From NCBI GenBank assembly GCA_000421085.1, contig ATWE01000014.1, positions 124,001-188,000 on the forward strand: DNA of 64,000 nucleotides, in the 5' to 3' direction. The DNA comes from Ensifer sp. USDA 6670. GTDB taxonomy: Bacteria; Pseudomonadota; Alphaproteobacteria; Rhizobiales; Rhizobiaceae. A program made the translations under genes and the position numbers. Shown piece after piece: positions 1 to 7,939 of the stretch. How positions within the stretch are numbered: the first letter of the stretch is position 1; each line of letters begins with the position of its first letter. The notes beneath the pieces were generated by a model that saw only the letters and a list, made by a program, of their open reading frames with translations, did not search any database and had not been told where the DNA came from.

Positions 1-972
1 GTGATGGATTTCGTCGATTGGATGCGCGAACATAACGGCCGCAGGGGCCTTTCCGACCGGGCCGGCTTTTACGGCCTGGACATTTATAATATGCGCGGCT
101 CCATTGCGGCGGTTCTCCGGTATCTCGATGAGTCCGACCCCGATGCCGCCGCGGTCGCCCGCGAGCGCTACGGTTGCCTGACCCCCTGGCAGAACGAGCC
201 GTCGACCTATGGCCGTGCGGCCATGACCAAGGGCTTCCGCAAATGCGAAGAGGCCGTCGTCAAGCAATGCCGCGAACTCCTGGAGAGGCAGCTCGCAGCC
301 GGGCGCGACAGCGGCGACGAGCTTCTCGACGCGGTGCAGAACGCGCGCCTCGTCGCCTCGGCCGAGCGGTATTACCGTATCATGTATTATGCCGGGGCCG
401 ACTCCTGGAACATGCGCGACACCCATATGTTCGAGACGCTCGAGCATCTGTTGAATGCACGCGGCGCTCGCTCGAAGGCGGTCGTGTGGGCGCACAATTC
501 CCATATCGGCGATGCCCGCCATACTGACATGGGCACGGCCCGCGAGGAGCTGAACATCGGTCAGCTCTGCCGCGAGCGGTTTGGCGATCAGGCAGCGCTG
601 ATCGGTTTCGGCACGCATGGCGGCCATGTGGCTGCCGCAAGCGATTGGGATGGCGATATGGAGGTGAAGCCGATCCGGCCTTCGCTCGAAGGAAGCTACG
701 AGCGCGTGATGCACGACTCAGGGGTCGAACGCTTCCTCATCGACTTCGCGCGCCACGCGCGTTTGCGCGACGGTCTCCTCAAACCGATGCTCGAGCGCTT
801 CATCGGGGTGATCTACCGGCCGGACACGGAACGCTTCAGCCATTATGCCCATGCTTCCCTGCCTCGGCAGTTCGACGCCTTCGTCTGGTTCGATCAGACG
901 ACGCCGGTCGAACCGCTCGGCGCGCAACACATAAAAGCGGGCGTGCCGGACACGTTCCCGTTCGGCCTGTGA
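1..972 (+). CDS. Erythromycin esterase family protein, C-terminal part
   Basis: This is the C-terminal 323 residues of an erythromycin-esterase-family protein. The frame is open at base 1, so the true start lies upstream and the GTG at base 1 is probably internal. The stretch VVWAHNSHIGDA near visible residues 161-172 matches the conserved histidine-containing active-site segment of this family, and the following INIGQL-like and IGFGTHGG-like segments are also family features. Most rhizobial members are not proven macrolide esterases, and some are fused to phosphoribosyltransferase domains; whether that applies here cannot be seen. A resistance role is not supported by context, since the neighbours are stress-type genes. 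Confidence 0.8.
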   Translation: MMDFVDWMREHNGRRGLSDRAGFYGLDIYNMRGSIAAVLRYLDESDPDAAAVARERYGCLTPWQNEPSTYGRAAMTKGFRKCEEAVVKQCRELLERQLAAGRDSGDELLDAVQNARLVASAERYYRIMYYAGADSWNMRDTHMFETLEHLLNARGARSKAVVWAHNSHIGDARHTDMGTAREELNIGQLCRERFGDQAALIGFGTHGGHVAAASDWDGDMEVKPIRPSLEGSYERVMHDSGVERFLIDFARHARLRDGLLKPMLERFIGVIYRPDTERFSHYAHASLPRQFDAFVWFDQTTPVEPLGAQHIKAGVPDTFPFGL

Positions 973-990
973 GGCTCGTTAATCCTTGAG

Positions 991-1314
991 CTACAGCTGT
1001 GTCGAGATGATGTTGTCGACGCTCACCTCGCCGCGGAGCACGCCGCGTTTCGTGCCGTCCGGGGCCGGCCCTTCCTCGACCACGGTGTAGAGCTTATCAC
1101 TGCGGAAGGCGCTGGCCATGTCGGTCGTCACCCCTTCCGCCGGCTTTGCGTCGATCTCGAGGAAATCGAGTTCCGCCTCGCTCGCGACGATGCGGGCATC
1201 GCCGCTCGATCTTGCCGCCACCACGACCTCGCCCTGGTAGCTGGCATTCTGCCAGTTCGGATCGTCGGGCTCGGCGAGCGGCGACAGACGGTATATCTTG
1301 AGCTCTTCCTGCAT
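991..1314 (-). CDS. Hypothetical protein, 107 aa
   Basis: This small acidic cytosolic-looking protein belongs to no family I recognise. It has no signal peptide or membrane segment and reads as alternating short strands, ending in NIISTQL. It lies 3 bases downstream of a small membrane protein on the same strand and is probably cotranscribed with it from the GGAAC-type promoter near 1508-1532. Codon use looks like that of its neighbours. The reading frame is intact and the position between two other genes makes it a likely real gene, but its function is unknown. Confidence 0.6.
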   Translation of the reverse strand: MQEELKIYRLSPLAEPDDPNWQNASYQGEVVVAARSSGDARIVASEAELDFLEIDAKPAEGVTTDMASAFRSDKLYTVVEEGPAPDGTKRGVLRGEVSVDNIISTQL

Positions 1315-1317
1315 GTG

Positions 1318-1449
1318 CTACTCCGACTGGTCGATCGCATGCGGCGGCGGTTGCCCCGATTCGGCCGACTGGTCGAGAGGAAACATCATCCAGAGCGCCG
1401 CAATCACCACCAGAACGACGATCGCTGCTGCAGCCAGGATCTTGGACAT
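1318..1449 (-). CDS. Small single-span membrane protein, 43 aa
   Basis: The start at 1449 is chosen because a GGAAGG ribosome-binding site sits just upstream and the product then begins MSKILAAAAIVVLVVIAAL, a single hydrophobic helix (about residues 4-23). A short hydrophilic, proline-rich tail of about 20 residues follows. Small membrane proteins of this shape are common in stress-induced rhizobial loci, but no family is recognised here. It is the first gene of a two-gene unit with the hypothetical protein that ends at 991. Confidence 0.55.
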   Translation of the reverse strand: MSKILAAAAIVVLVVIAALWMMFPLDQSAESGQPPPHAIDQSE

Positions 1450-1507
1450 GTGAGCCTTCCGACGATTGTCGAGACCGAACCGCGAAACCTGCGGTCTTCG
1501 GGTCTCC

Positions 1508-1532
1508 AATCACCAAGGCGTCGAATTGTTCC
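1508..1532 (-). promoter_or_regulatory. Candidate EcfG/RpoE2-type promoter
   Basis: On the minus strand GGAAC (1532-1528) is followed after 18 bases by TT (1509-1508). This fits the GGAAC-N18/19-TT pattern reported for the alphaproteobacterial general stress sigma factor. It would drive the small membrane protein and hypothetical gene to its left. The -10 side (GATT rather than CGTT) is weaker than in the other sites of this block. Confidence 0.4.
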
Positions 1533-1569
1533 GAACCCCGCGGGTGACGCGACCACGCGCCGTTCTGCA

Positions 1570-1594
1570 GGAACATTTCGGGAAACCGCCGGTT
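1570..1594 (+). promoter_or_regulatory. Candidate EcfG/RpoE2-type promoter of ferritin-like gene
   Basis: GGAAC (1570-1574) is followed after 17 bases by GTT (1592-1594), matching the EcfG-type consensus. It lies about 30 bases upstream of the start codon at 1625, leaving room for the GAAAGGAATA ribosome-binding region. Confidence 0.55.
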
Positions 1595-1624
1595 TGAGGA
1601 CGCGCGAAAAGAAAGGAATATCCG

Positions 1625-2131
1625 ATGGCTACTGCGAACGAACACCTTGTGGCTTGGCTGAGGGATGCACATGCGATGGAAGAGCAGGCGATCACGATGC
1701 TCACCAGCCAGTCGAGCCGGCTAGAAAACTATCCCGAACTCAAGACCAGGATCGACCGCCACCTGCAGGAGACGAAGGACCAGGCGGCCATGCTCGAGCG
1801 CTGCCTCGAACGGCTCGACGGCGGAACCTCGAGCATCAAGGATATCAGCGGCAAGATCGTTGCCTTCGGGCAAGGCCTGAGCGGCCTCTTCGTCAGTGAT
1901 GAAGTCGTCAAGGGCACGCTGGCCAGCTATACATTCGAGCATATGGAAATCGCCAGCTACAGGATTCTCATCGCCGCAGCCGAACAGGCGGGCGATCAGG
2001 AGACGAAGCGGGTCTGCGAGAGCATCCTGCAGCAGGAAATCGCGATGGCCGAGTGGCTGGCTCAGAACGCCGGTGAGATCACGCGCAGATTCCTGGAGCG
2101 AGACCAGCGCGACGTGACGGCCAAGCACTGA
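1625..2131 (+). CDS. YciF/DUF892 ferritin-like protein
   Basis: This 168-residue all-helical protein has the look of the DUF892 (YciE/YciF) ferritin-like family. It opens with a helix containing DAHAMEEQAI (about residues 15-24), has a second Glu/His-rich segment FEHMEIASY near residues 103-111, and a third with QQEIAMAEWL. In ferritin-like proteins such Glu and His residues hold a di-metal site. Family members are induced by general stress in enterobacteria and rhizobia, but the biochemical activity is not firmly known. The start follows an AAAGGAAT ribosome-binding site, and an EcfG-type promoter lies upstream, consistent with stress induction. Confidence 0.85.
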   Translation: MATANEHLVAWLRDAHAMEEQAITMLTSQSSRLENYPELKTRIDRHLQETKDQAAMLERCLERLDGGTSSIKDISGKIVAFGQGLSGLFVSDEVVKGTLASYTFEHMEIASYRILIAAAEQAGDQETKRVCESILQQEIAMAEWLAQNAGEITRRFLERDQRDVTAKH

Positions 2132-2169
2132 CCGCTTCGGGCGAGACGAACCTGCGGAACCTGCCGACC

Positions 2170-2199
2170 GCGCCGCGCCTCCGACAAGATGCGCGGCGC
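2170..2199. terminator. Hairpin between convergent genes
   Basis: A 9-bp GC-only stem (2170-2178 with 2191-2199) encloses a 12-base loop between the stop of the ferritin-like gene and the stop of the facing EEP gene. There is no strong T run on either side, so it is a structural candidate for a bidirectional terminator only. Confidence 0.4.
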
Positions 2200-2207
2200 T
2201 GTCGTTC

Positions 2208-2960
2208 TCAGGCCGGTTCCTGCTCTTCGTCTCGCATCACGACGTCCAGTTCCGCAAGCAGCGGAAGATGATCCGAAGCGCTTCGCGCCAGGGTGCTGGC
2301 GTGCACCCCGCAGGAAGCCACTTCTATGCCTTTGCCGATCAGCACATGATCGATGCGCAGCAGCGGCAACCGCGATGGAAAGGTCGGCCGCGGCTTGGCG
2401 CCGGTCAGCAGTTGCGCGTCGCTGAGCCGTCGGGCCAGGACCCTGTAGGCGGTCGAACGCCCCGTGGCGTTGAGATCGCCTGCCAGGACCACGTGCGCGT
2501 CTCCCCGGGCCATTCCTCCGAGCCAGCCGGGGCCAAGAAGGGCGGTCGCCTGGCGCAGGCGCTCGGCGCCGCGCAAGCCGAGATGCGTCACGATGACCTG
2601 AAGCTTGACGTCGGCAACGTCGATCTCCACCCATAGCGCGCCTCGCGGCTCTCCGGACGAGGGGAGGGGTGCTGCCTTGATCAGCCGCATAGGCAAGGCC
2701 GTCAGAACGGCGTCTCCGTATTTCTCATCCTCCAGGTGGAGAGCCGGATGGAACTCAGCTTCCATGTCGAGATGCGTGGCAATCATATGGGCCTGGTCTA
2801 TTCCGCCGGTACGGGCGCGGCCGACGTCGACCTCCTGCAATGCGATGACATCGGGCTGGCATTCAGCGATGACGGCGGCGATGCGCGCGGGATCGAGCCT
2901 GCGGTCGGTGCCGAAGCAGCTGTGAACGTTGTAGGTGAGGAAACGTATCCGCTGTCGCAT
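2208..2960 (-). CDS. Endonuclease/exonuclease/phosphatase (EEP) family protein, YbhP-like
   Basis: The 250-residue product carries the EEP fold motifs: TYNVHSCFG at residues 9-17, ALQEVD at 40-45 (metal-binding Glu), GDLNA at 161-165 and SDHLP at 229-233 (catalytic Asp-His pair). These are Mg-dependent phosphodiesterases of the DNase I/sphingomyelinase superfamily. The start at 2960 is preferred because it begins right at the domain; a longer frame to 3050 would overlap the divergent ybhN-type gene. In E. coli the homologue ybhP sits beside clsB and ybhN, and here the same three families are adjacent, which supports a role in phospholipid or envelope metabolism. The actual substrate is unknown. 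Confidence 0.8.
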   Translation of the reverse strand: MRQRIRFLTYNVHSCFGTDRRLDPARIAAVIAECQPDVIALQEVDVGRARTGGIDQAHMIATHLDMEAEFHPALHLEDEKYGDAVLTALPMRLIKAAPLPSSGEPRGALWVEIDVADVKLQVIVTHLGLRGAERLRQATALLGPGWLGGMARGDAHVVLAGDLNATGRSTAYRVLARRLSDAQLLTGAKPRPTFPSRLPLLRIDHVLIGKGIEVASCGVHASTLARSASDHLPLLAELDVVMRDEEQEPA

Positions 2961-2967
2961 CGCCTTC

Positions 2968-2995
2968 GGAACACGCAGCACCTGCTTTTCGTTCC
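2968..2995. promoter_or_regulatory. Symmetrical divergent EcfG/RpoE2-type promoter
   Basis: GGAAC (2968-2972), 18 bases, then GTTCC (2991-2995) forms an inverted repeat in which each strand reads GGAAC-N18-GTT. The plus-strand version is the better one (GGAAC-N17-CGTT). It would serve the YbhN-type gene (start 3019) rightward and the EEP gene (start 2960) leftward. The leftward transcript would be almost leaderless. Confidence 0.55.
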
Positions 2996-3018
2996 GGTGG
3001 GTGCGCAAGGGAGGGCCG

Positions 3019-3960
3019 ATGTCCAGAAGAATTCTAGCAAGACTGTTCATCGCTGCCGGTATCTGCGTGGCGGGCTGGTTGATCTATCGCACCCTCAGTC
3101 AACATAGCTTTCATGAAATCGCCGGTTCGATCATGCGAATTCCGGCCCGCAATCTTTTTGTGGGCGTCGGTTTCGTCTTTCTGTCCTACTTCTGCCTGAC
3201 CCTCTTCGACACCCTCGCGATCCGCTATGTCGGGCGGAAGCTTGCCTATCCGCAAATCGCCATAGCCTCCTTCACCAGCCTTTCGATCGGCCACAATGTC
3301 GGCGGCGCGGCCTTGAGCAGCGGCGCCGTACGCTACCGGTTCTACTCGCGCTGGGGGTTGAGCGCCGAAGAGGTGGCGAAGGTCATTCTTTTCTGCGGTA
3401 TCACCGTCGGCCTCGGCCTTGTCGCTTTGGCCGGGCTTTGTTTTCTGATCGTGCCGACCGGTGCCGCGCGGCTTACCGGATTTTCTACGACCGGCGCTTT
3501 CCTGCTGGGCACCGCCTGCATCGCGGCCGCGGCCGGTTACGTCCTGCTCGCTTATTTTCTGCGGGGCTCGGTTCGGATCTTTCGCTGGACTTTCGAAATG
3601 CCCTCGGTGGGGATTGCCGCCTTGCAGGTCGTCGTGGGAGTCGCCAACTTCCTCTGCGTCAGCGCAGCGTTGCATCAGTTGCTCAGCGCCTTCGAGGAGG
3701 TGAGTTTCATCGATACGGCCATGGCCTATGTCGGGGCCGGTGTGACCGCGATCGTCAGCCATGTCCCCGGCGGTATCGGCGTACTCGAGGCGACCATCGC
3801 ATTTCTGCTTGGCAGTTCGGCGAGCCTGGGCGCTCTGATCGCCTTTCGGGCGATCTATTTCTTCCTGCCGCTGCCGCTCGGCTTGATATCGCTTTCGGTT
3901 GCGGAGTTCGTTGCCCGTCGGGATGAGGAAAAAAGCCTGGCGAGCAAGGCGAAAAGCTGA
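3019..3960 (+). CDS. YbhN/UPF0104 family integral membrane protein
   Basis: This 313-residue protein has about eight hydrophobic segments and the architecture of the lysylphosphatidylglycerol synthase/flippase transmembrane domain (UPF0104, YbhN). The segment SIGHNVGGAALSSGAVRYRFY and the later SHVPGGIGVLEA are typical of the family. The start at 3019 follows an AAGGGAGG ribosome-binding site; a longer frame from 2935 would overlap the divergent gene. The E. coli homologue lies with cardiolipin synthase clsB and ybhP, as here. The likely role is envelope lipid handling at the inner membrane, but substrate transport is unproven. The last 106 bases overlap the 3' end of the convergent phospholipase D gene. 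Confidence 0.85.
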   Translation: MSRRILARLFIAAGICVAGWLIYRTLSQHSFHEIAGSIMRIPARNLFVGVGFVFLSYFCLTLFDTLAIRYVGRKLAYPQIAIASFTSLSIGHNVGGAALSSGAVRYRFYSRWGLSAEEVAKVILFCGITVGLGLVALAGLCFLIVPTGAARLTGFSTTGAFLLGTACIAAAAGYVLLAYFLRGSVRIFRWTFEMPSVGIAALQVVVGVANFLCVSAALHQLLSAFEEVSFIDTAMAYVGAGVTAIVSHVPGGIGVLEATIAFLLGSSASLGALIAFRAIYFFLPLPLGLISLSVAEFVARRDEEKSLASKAKS

Positions 3961-5507
3961 CCAATCCAGCGCCTCACGAGTTTGTGCGTGCGGTAAAAGG
4001 GTCGGATCGGCCTTTGCGGGTCAACGATCTCCGTGCCCCAGACGAGACTGGTCGCGCCGTCGTCATCGATTCCATCGAAGGCGCGTATGCCGCGCCGGCG
4101 CGTGTTCAGCCTGTCCAAGGTGGCAACCAGAGAGTTCGTTTCCCTCAATGCCTTCTCAACGGCGTCCGCTTCGATGTCGAGATGTTCTGCGATCAGGCCG
4201 TTGCGGACTCTCGCAATGGCGGCGCGCTGCCCTTCGTCGGCGGCTTCTACGGCGACGTCGCATTCGGTGTCGAGGCTTGCCGAGCGGTGGTTGAAGTTCG
4301 ACGAGCCGACGCGGAAAAAACGATCGTCGATCGCGACCACCTTGGAATGAATAATCACCTCCTGCTCGGATCCGTCGGCGGCGGGAACGACCGGGTAGGC
4401 GACCCTGAGCCTGCCGTAGCGGTCGGCCCGCTTGAGCCGCCGAACGAGACGGTCGCGGTTTCCTCCCATCACGATCCGCTCCAGAAGCCCATGCGAGCTG
4501 CGGGTGGTGATGACCACCACTTCCGGGCCATCAGGCTCCTGCAGCCGGTCGCAGAGCAACTGCCCAATTCTTCCCGATGCGAAATACTGGTTTTCGATGT
4601 AGATGTGACTTCGCGCACTGCGCAAGGCATCGAGCGTCAGCCGCAACGCCTCCTGCCGGCCGCGCGTTTTTCCGGAGCCCGGCTCCGTGCGGGCGATGGC
4701 GACCGGGCAATCTTCGAGCACCGGCACCGGGCCCTTGGGCCATGCAAGCGCCCGCGCCGGCGGCGCCTCGATTTCCTCGCCCGTAGAGGCTTTCCAGCGA
4801 GATCTGCAGAGATCGCCGATGGCGCGGCTCGCCTCGCCTTCGAGCATCACCTGGATGTCATGCACCGGATCATAGGGTTTTCCGTCCGGATCGCGCCGCA
4901 ACTCGTTCTCGGCCGCGTGCTCCGGTGTGTCCCAGCGGCGCGCCGTCAGGTCGACGCCCCCGGCAAAGGCGATGCTGTCGTCGATGCAGACGAGCTTTTG
5001 GTGATGCGATCCGCGCAGCGCCCGGTGGCTCGCGAAGCGAAGTTCGATCTGCGGATGGACCGCCCACTGCTGCTTGCGAAAGAGCCTGAGCGACTTTCCC
5101 GAATAAATTGGTCCCATCGCCCAGACGAGAATGCGGATCTTCAGTTTCGGCTTTTGTGCAGCCAGGCGCTCGAGCCTGCTGCCGAGCGACTCCGCTTGGG
5201 GGTCGTCCGGTCTGAGCTTGATCCGCGGATCGAAGTCCCATCCGGTGATCCAGATCTGCTCTTCCGCCTGATCGAACGTACTGTCGAGACAAGCATAATA
5301 GGCGGCTGCGTCCACCAGGAAGGACAGATGCCGTGCGGGCGCGCTGCGCCAGACATTCTCCGCCTCCTTGATTATCGGCCGGCTTGTCCGACGCCATCGG
5401 CCGGCCGGATTTCCGGTGATCGCGCTTTTCCAGTCCAAGCTTCCTATCCCGTGCGTGGCGACTGGGAATGAATCCCTTTCAACCGTGATTTGTTCCCGGA
5501 GCAGCAT
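3855..5507 (-). CDS. Phospholipase D/cardiolipin-synthase-like protein
   Basis: Two HKD motifs identify the phospholipase D superfamily: HHQKLVCIDD around residue 170 and HSKVVAIDDRFFRVGSSN around residue 390 of the 550-residue product. Members hydrolyse or transfer phosphatidyl groups, and close relatives act as phosphatidyltransferases or cardiolipin synthases. Conserved entry segment ITGWDFDPRIKL is also present. The N-terminus is uncertain: an ATG at 5507 is used here, but a GGAAC-type promoter at 5496-5471 would place the start later, for example a TTG at 5438. The frame runs 106 bases into the antisense of the YbhN-type gene with no earlier stop. With the EEP and YbhN genes it forms a conserved lipid-related trio. 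Confidence 0.85.
   Translation of the reverse strand: MLLREQITVERDSFPVATHGIGSLDWKSAITGNPAGRWRRTSRPIIKEAENVWRSAPARHLSFLVDAAAYYACLDSTFDQAEEQIWITGWDFDPRIKLRPDDPQAESLGSRLERLAAQKPKLKIRILVWAMGPIYSGKSLRLFRKQQWAVHPQIELRFASHRALRGSHHQKLVCIDDSIAFAGGVDLTARRWDTPEHAAENELRRDPDGKPYDPVHDIQVMLEGEASRAIGDLCRSRWKASTGEEIEAPPARALAWPKGPVPVLEDCPVAIARTEPGSGKTRGRQEALRLTLDALRSARSHIYIENQYFASGRIGQLLCDRLQEPDGPEVVVITTRSSHGLLERIVMGGNRDRLVRRLKRADRYGRLRVAYPVVPAADGSEQEVIIHSKVVAIDDRFFRVGSSNFNHRSASLDTECDVAVEAADEGQRAAIARVRNGLIAEHLDIEADAVEKALRETNSLVATLDRLNTRRRGIRAFDGIDDDGATSLVWGTEIVDPQRPIRPFYRTHKLVRRWIGQLFALLARLFSSSRRATNSATESDIKPSGSGRKK
5471..5496 (-). promoter_or_regulatory. Candidate EcfG/RpoE2-type promoter of phospholipase D gene
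   Basis: On the minus strand GGAAC (5496-5492) is followed after 19 bases by TT (5472-5471). If used, transcription would begin near 5463, inside the longest version of the phospholipase D frame, which argues for a shorter protein. Confidence 0.4.
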
Positions 5508-5561
5508 TGTTGTCGAACCAAGCCTTCGCGGCCGACCCGATCGGCGGCGCTTTGCCATGGC

Positions 5562-5587
5562 GGAACATTTCCCGGCAGGACGAGATT
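5562..5587 (+). promoter_or_regulatory. Candidate EcfG/RpoE2-type promoter of ThDP enzyme gene
   Basis: GGAAC (5562-5566) followed after 19 bases by TT (5586-5587), about 65 bases upstream of the start at 5652. The first ten bases, GGAACATTTC, are identical to those of the site at 1570. Confidence 0.45.
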
Positions 5588-5651
5588 AGAAGACTCCCAG
5601 CTTCAGTCGAACCCGCCAATCACCCTTACGCTGACCGGAGGAGGGGCAAAT

Positions 5652-7469
5652 ATGCCGAACGCTTCCGAAATCCTTATCGACACGCTTATCGAATGGAAGG
5701 TCGATGTCGTCTTCGGCCTACCCGGAGACGGCATCAACGGGATCATGGAGGCGCTCAGGAGGCGGCAGGATCGCATCCGGTTCGTTTCCGTGCGCCACGA
5801 GCAATCGGCCGCCTTCATGGCATGCGCCTATGCCAAATTCACCGGCAGTCTCGGCGTCTGCCTCGCTACATCGGGGCCGGGCGGCACAAATCTGCTGACC
5901 GGCCTTTACGATGCGAAGCTGGACCAGATGCCGGTGCTCGCGATCACCGGCATGCAGTATCATGACCTGATCGAGACGTTCTCCCAGCAGGACGTCGATC
6001 TCACCCGCGTCTTCGAAAACGTCGCCGTCTACAACGCGCAGGTGAACGACGCAGCCCACATGGAAAATCTCGCGAACCTTGCCTGCCGGTCGGCGCTCTC
6101 CAAGCGCGGCGTGGCGCATCTTTCGATCGCCAACGACGTGCAGGAACGCATGGCAGATGGCGGGCGGTCCCGCCGCAACCGGCCGGGCCACATGCCGAGC
6201 CGATATTTCGCCGGCAAGCTCGTACCGCTCGAAAGCGATCTTTCACGAGCGGCGGATCTCCTGAATGCGGGCTGGAAGGTGGCAATTCTTGCGGGGCGCG
6301 GCGCGCTCGAGGCGAAGGAGGCCCTGCGCGAGACGGCGGAGCTGCTGGGCGCGCCCGTGGCAAAGGCTCTTCTCGGCAAGGCGGTGCTGCCCGACGACGA
6401 CCCGCTGACCACCGGCGGCATCGGCATACTCGGCACCGCGCCGTCGCAGGAGATCATGCAGCAATGCGACACGCTGCTCATCGTCGGCTCGACCTTCCCC
6501 TATATCGAATATTATCCGAGGCCGAACACGGCAGCCGGAATCCAGATCGATCATGACCCGCAGCGCATCGGTCTGCGCTACCCCGTCGAGGTCGGGCTGG
6601 TCGGCGAGGCAGGCGAGACCCTCCGTATGCTGAACAAGCGGCTCGAACGCAAGCAGGACAGGTCTTTCCTCGAGCGGGCGCAAGAGCAGATGCGAAACTG
6701 GCGCCGGGAACTGCGGGCGATGGAAGGCGACAGGAGTTCTCCCCTGAAACCGCAGGCTGCCGTCGCTGCTTTCGGCCGGCGCATCGCGAAGAACGGCATC
6801 GTCGTCACCGACTCCGGACAGAACACCGAGCTTGCCGCACGTCATGTCGATCTCGGTGCGGACCACATGTTCGCGGTCTCCGGCGCCCTCGCCTCGATGG
6901 CCTCGGGGCTGCCTTATGCTATTGCTGCGGGCATCTCCATGCCGGACCGCCCGGTCTATGCGGTCGTCGGCGACGGCGGCCTGGCGATGCAGCTCGGCGA
7001 ATTTGCGACAGCCGTCGGCTACCGGATTCCTTTGAAGCTCCTGGTGATCCGGAACGACATGCTGAACCAGATCGCCTGGGAGCAGATGATGTTTCTCGGC
7101 AATCCGCAATTCGCCTGCGAATTACCGCCGATCGATTTCGCCGCGGCGGCGGAAGCCATGGGCGGGCGGGGCTTCACCGTCCAGTCCTTTGGCGAGCTGG
7201 ACGGGGTCATGGATCAGGCCTTCGCCGCGGATGGGCCGGTGGTCATCCAGGCGCTGGTCGATCGCTACGAGCCGCTGATGCCGCCAAAAATGCCGGAGGA
7301 CTACGCCCGCAACTTCCGTGCCGCGCTTGCGGAAACGCCGGGGCACGAAAAGATCGAAGAAAACCTCAAGCATTCCTCCGTCGGCAGGAAGGTAACCGAC
7401 GAGGAGCCGCAGCCGCCGCATGAGGCGGCGCCGGACGAGAACGCCGGCGAATTGCCGGGAATTCCTTAG
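5652..7469 (+). CDS. Thiamine-diphosphate-dependent enzyme, pyruvate oxidase/PoxB-like
   Basis: This 605-residue protein has the three-domain layout of the acetolactate synthase/pyruvate oxidase family. The N-terminal ThDP-binding domain contains FGLPGDGINGIMEAL and the activating Glu in RHEQSAAFMA near residue 50; the central domain is FAD-type; the C-terminal domain has the ThDP motif starting GDGGLAMQLGEFATA and ending near VIRND. Similarity to PoxB-type pyruvate:quinone oxidoreductases is the best guess, giving acetate and CO2 from pyruvate with electrons to quinone. A roughly 50-residue charged Pro/Glu tail is extra. The start at 5652 follows GGAGGAGGGG. A GGAAC-type promoter upstream suggests stress or stationary-phase induction, as for E. 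coli poxB. Confidence 0.8.
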   Translation: MPNASEILIDTLIEWKVDVVFGLPGDGINGIMEALRRRQDRIRFVSVRHEQSAAFMACAYAKFTGSLGVCLATSGPGGTNLLTGLYDAKLDQMPVLAITGMQYHDLIETFSQQDVDLTRVFENVAVYNAQVNDAAHMENLANLACRSALSKRGVAHLSIANDVQERMADGGRSRRNRPGHMPSRYFAGKLVPLESDLSRAADLLNAGWKVAILAGRGALEAKEALRETAELLGAPVAKALLGKAVLPDDDPLTTGGIGILGTAPSQEIMQQCDTLLIVGSTFPYIEYYPRPNTAAGIQIDHDPQRIGLRYPVEVGLVGEAGETLRMLNKRLERKQDRSFLERAQEQMRNWRRELRAMEGDRSSPLKPQAAVAAFGRRIAKNGIVVTDSGQNTELAARHVDLGADHMFAVSGALASMASGLPYAIAAGISMPDRPVYAVVGDGGLAMQLGEFATAVGYRIPLKLLVIRNDMLNQIAWEQMMFLGNPQFACELPPIDFAAAAEAMGGRGFTVQSFGELDGVMDQAFAADGPVVIQALVDRYEPLMPPKMPEDYARNFRAALAETPGHEKIEENLKHSSVGRKVTDEEPQPPHEAAPDENAGELPGIP

Positions 7470-7487
7470 AGCGCATTCCCCTCGGCG

Positions 7488-7512
7488 GGAACAAAGCATG
7501 CCTTCTTCGGTT
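7488..7512 (+). promoter_or_regulatory. Candidate EcfG/RpoE2-type promoter of the ASRT-lactone oxidase operon
   Basis: GGAAC (7488-7492) followed after 17 bases by GTT (7510-7512). The predicted transcript start lies before the GAGGA ribosome-binding site at 7533 and the ATG at 7546, which supports that start over an ATG at 7498. Confidence 0.5.
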
Positions 7513-7545
7513 CGAACCGGAGGTATCGGTTTCGAGGATCCGAGA

Positions 7546-7938
7546 ATGACGCATGCTATCGGCAGCAGGCGATGGGCGATCGCCGACGGCTACATCCCTT
7601 CTTCGAGCGCGAGCGACGATCACGCGCTCGTCTCCCCCGCGCTCGTCTCCCATGAAAGCGCCTGTATCCTCAATACCGGTGACGTGCCGGCCAAGGTCGA
7701 GATCACGCTGTTCTTTTCCGACCGGGAGCCCGCAGGCCCGTACCGCCTTACCGTTGCGGCCTGCCGGACGGTGCACCTGCGTTTCAACGATCTCGACGAT
7801 CCGGAGCGCGTGCCGCGGGACACGCCCTATGCCTCGCTGATCGAATCCGACACGCCGATTGTCGTACAGCAGACGCGGCTCGATTCCCGGCAGCCGCCCC
7901 ACGCTCTCTTGAGCACAATCGCCTATTGCCAGGAGTAG
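7546..7938 (+). CDS. Sensory rhodopsin transducer (ASRT) family protein
   Basis: This 130-residue protein closely resembles the soluble transducer of Anabaena sensory rhodopsin (Pfam ASRT family). Key stretches are RRWAIADGYIP near the start, then ACILNTGD, ITLFFSDREPAGPYRLTVAA and HLRFNDLDDPE, with VVQQTRLDSRQ near the end. The family forms beta-sandwich oligomers; comparative work proposed that most members, which have no rhodopsin partner, bind small carbohydrate-like ligands. No rhodopsin gene is seen in this window. It is the first gene of an operon with a lactone oxidase, a second ASRT protein and a GH13 enzyme, which fits a carbohydrate-sensing role. That role is inference. Confidence 0.85.
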   Translation: MTHAIGSRRWAIADGYIPSSSASDDHALVSPALVSHESACILNTGDVPAKVEITLFFSDREPAGPYRLTVAACRTVHLRFNDLDDPERVPRDTPYASLIESDTPIVVQQTRLDSRQPPHALLSTIAYCQE

Positions 7939-7939
7939 C

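Noticed and set aside
1-972. Macrolide resistance gene
   Set aside because: The family name reflects distant enzymes; the gene is cut by the window and lies among stress genes, so resistance is not supported.
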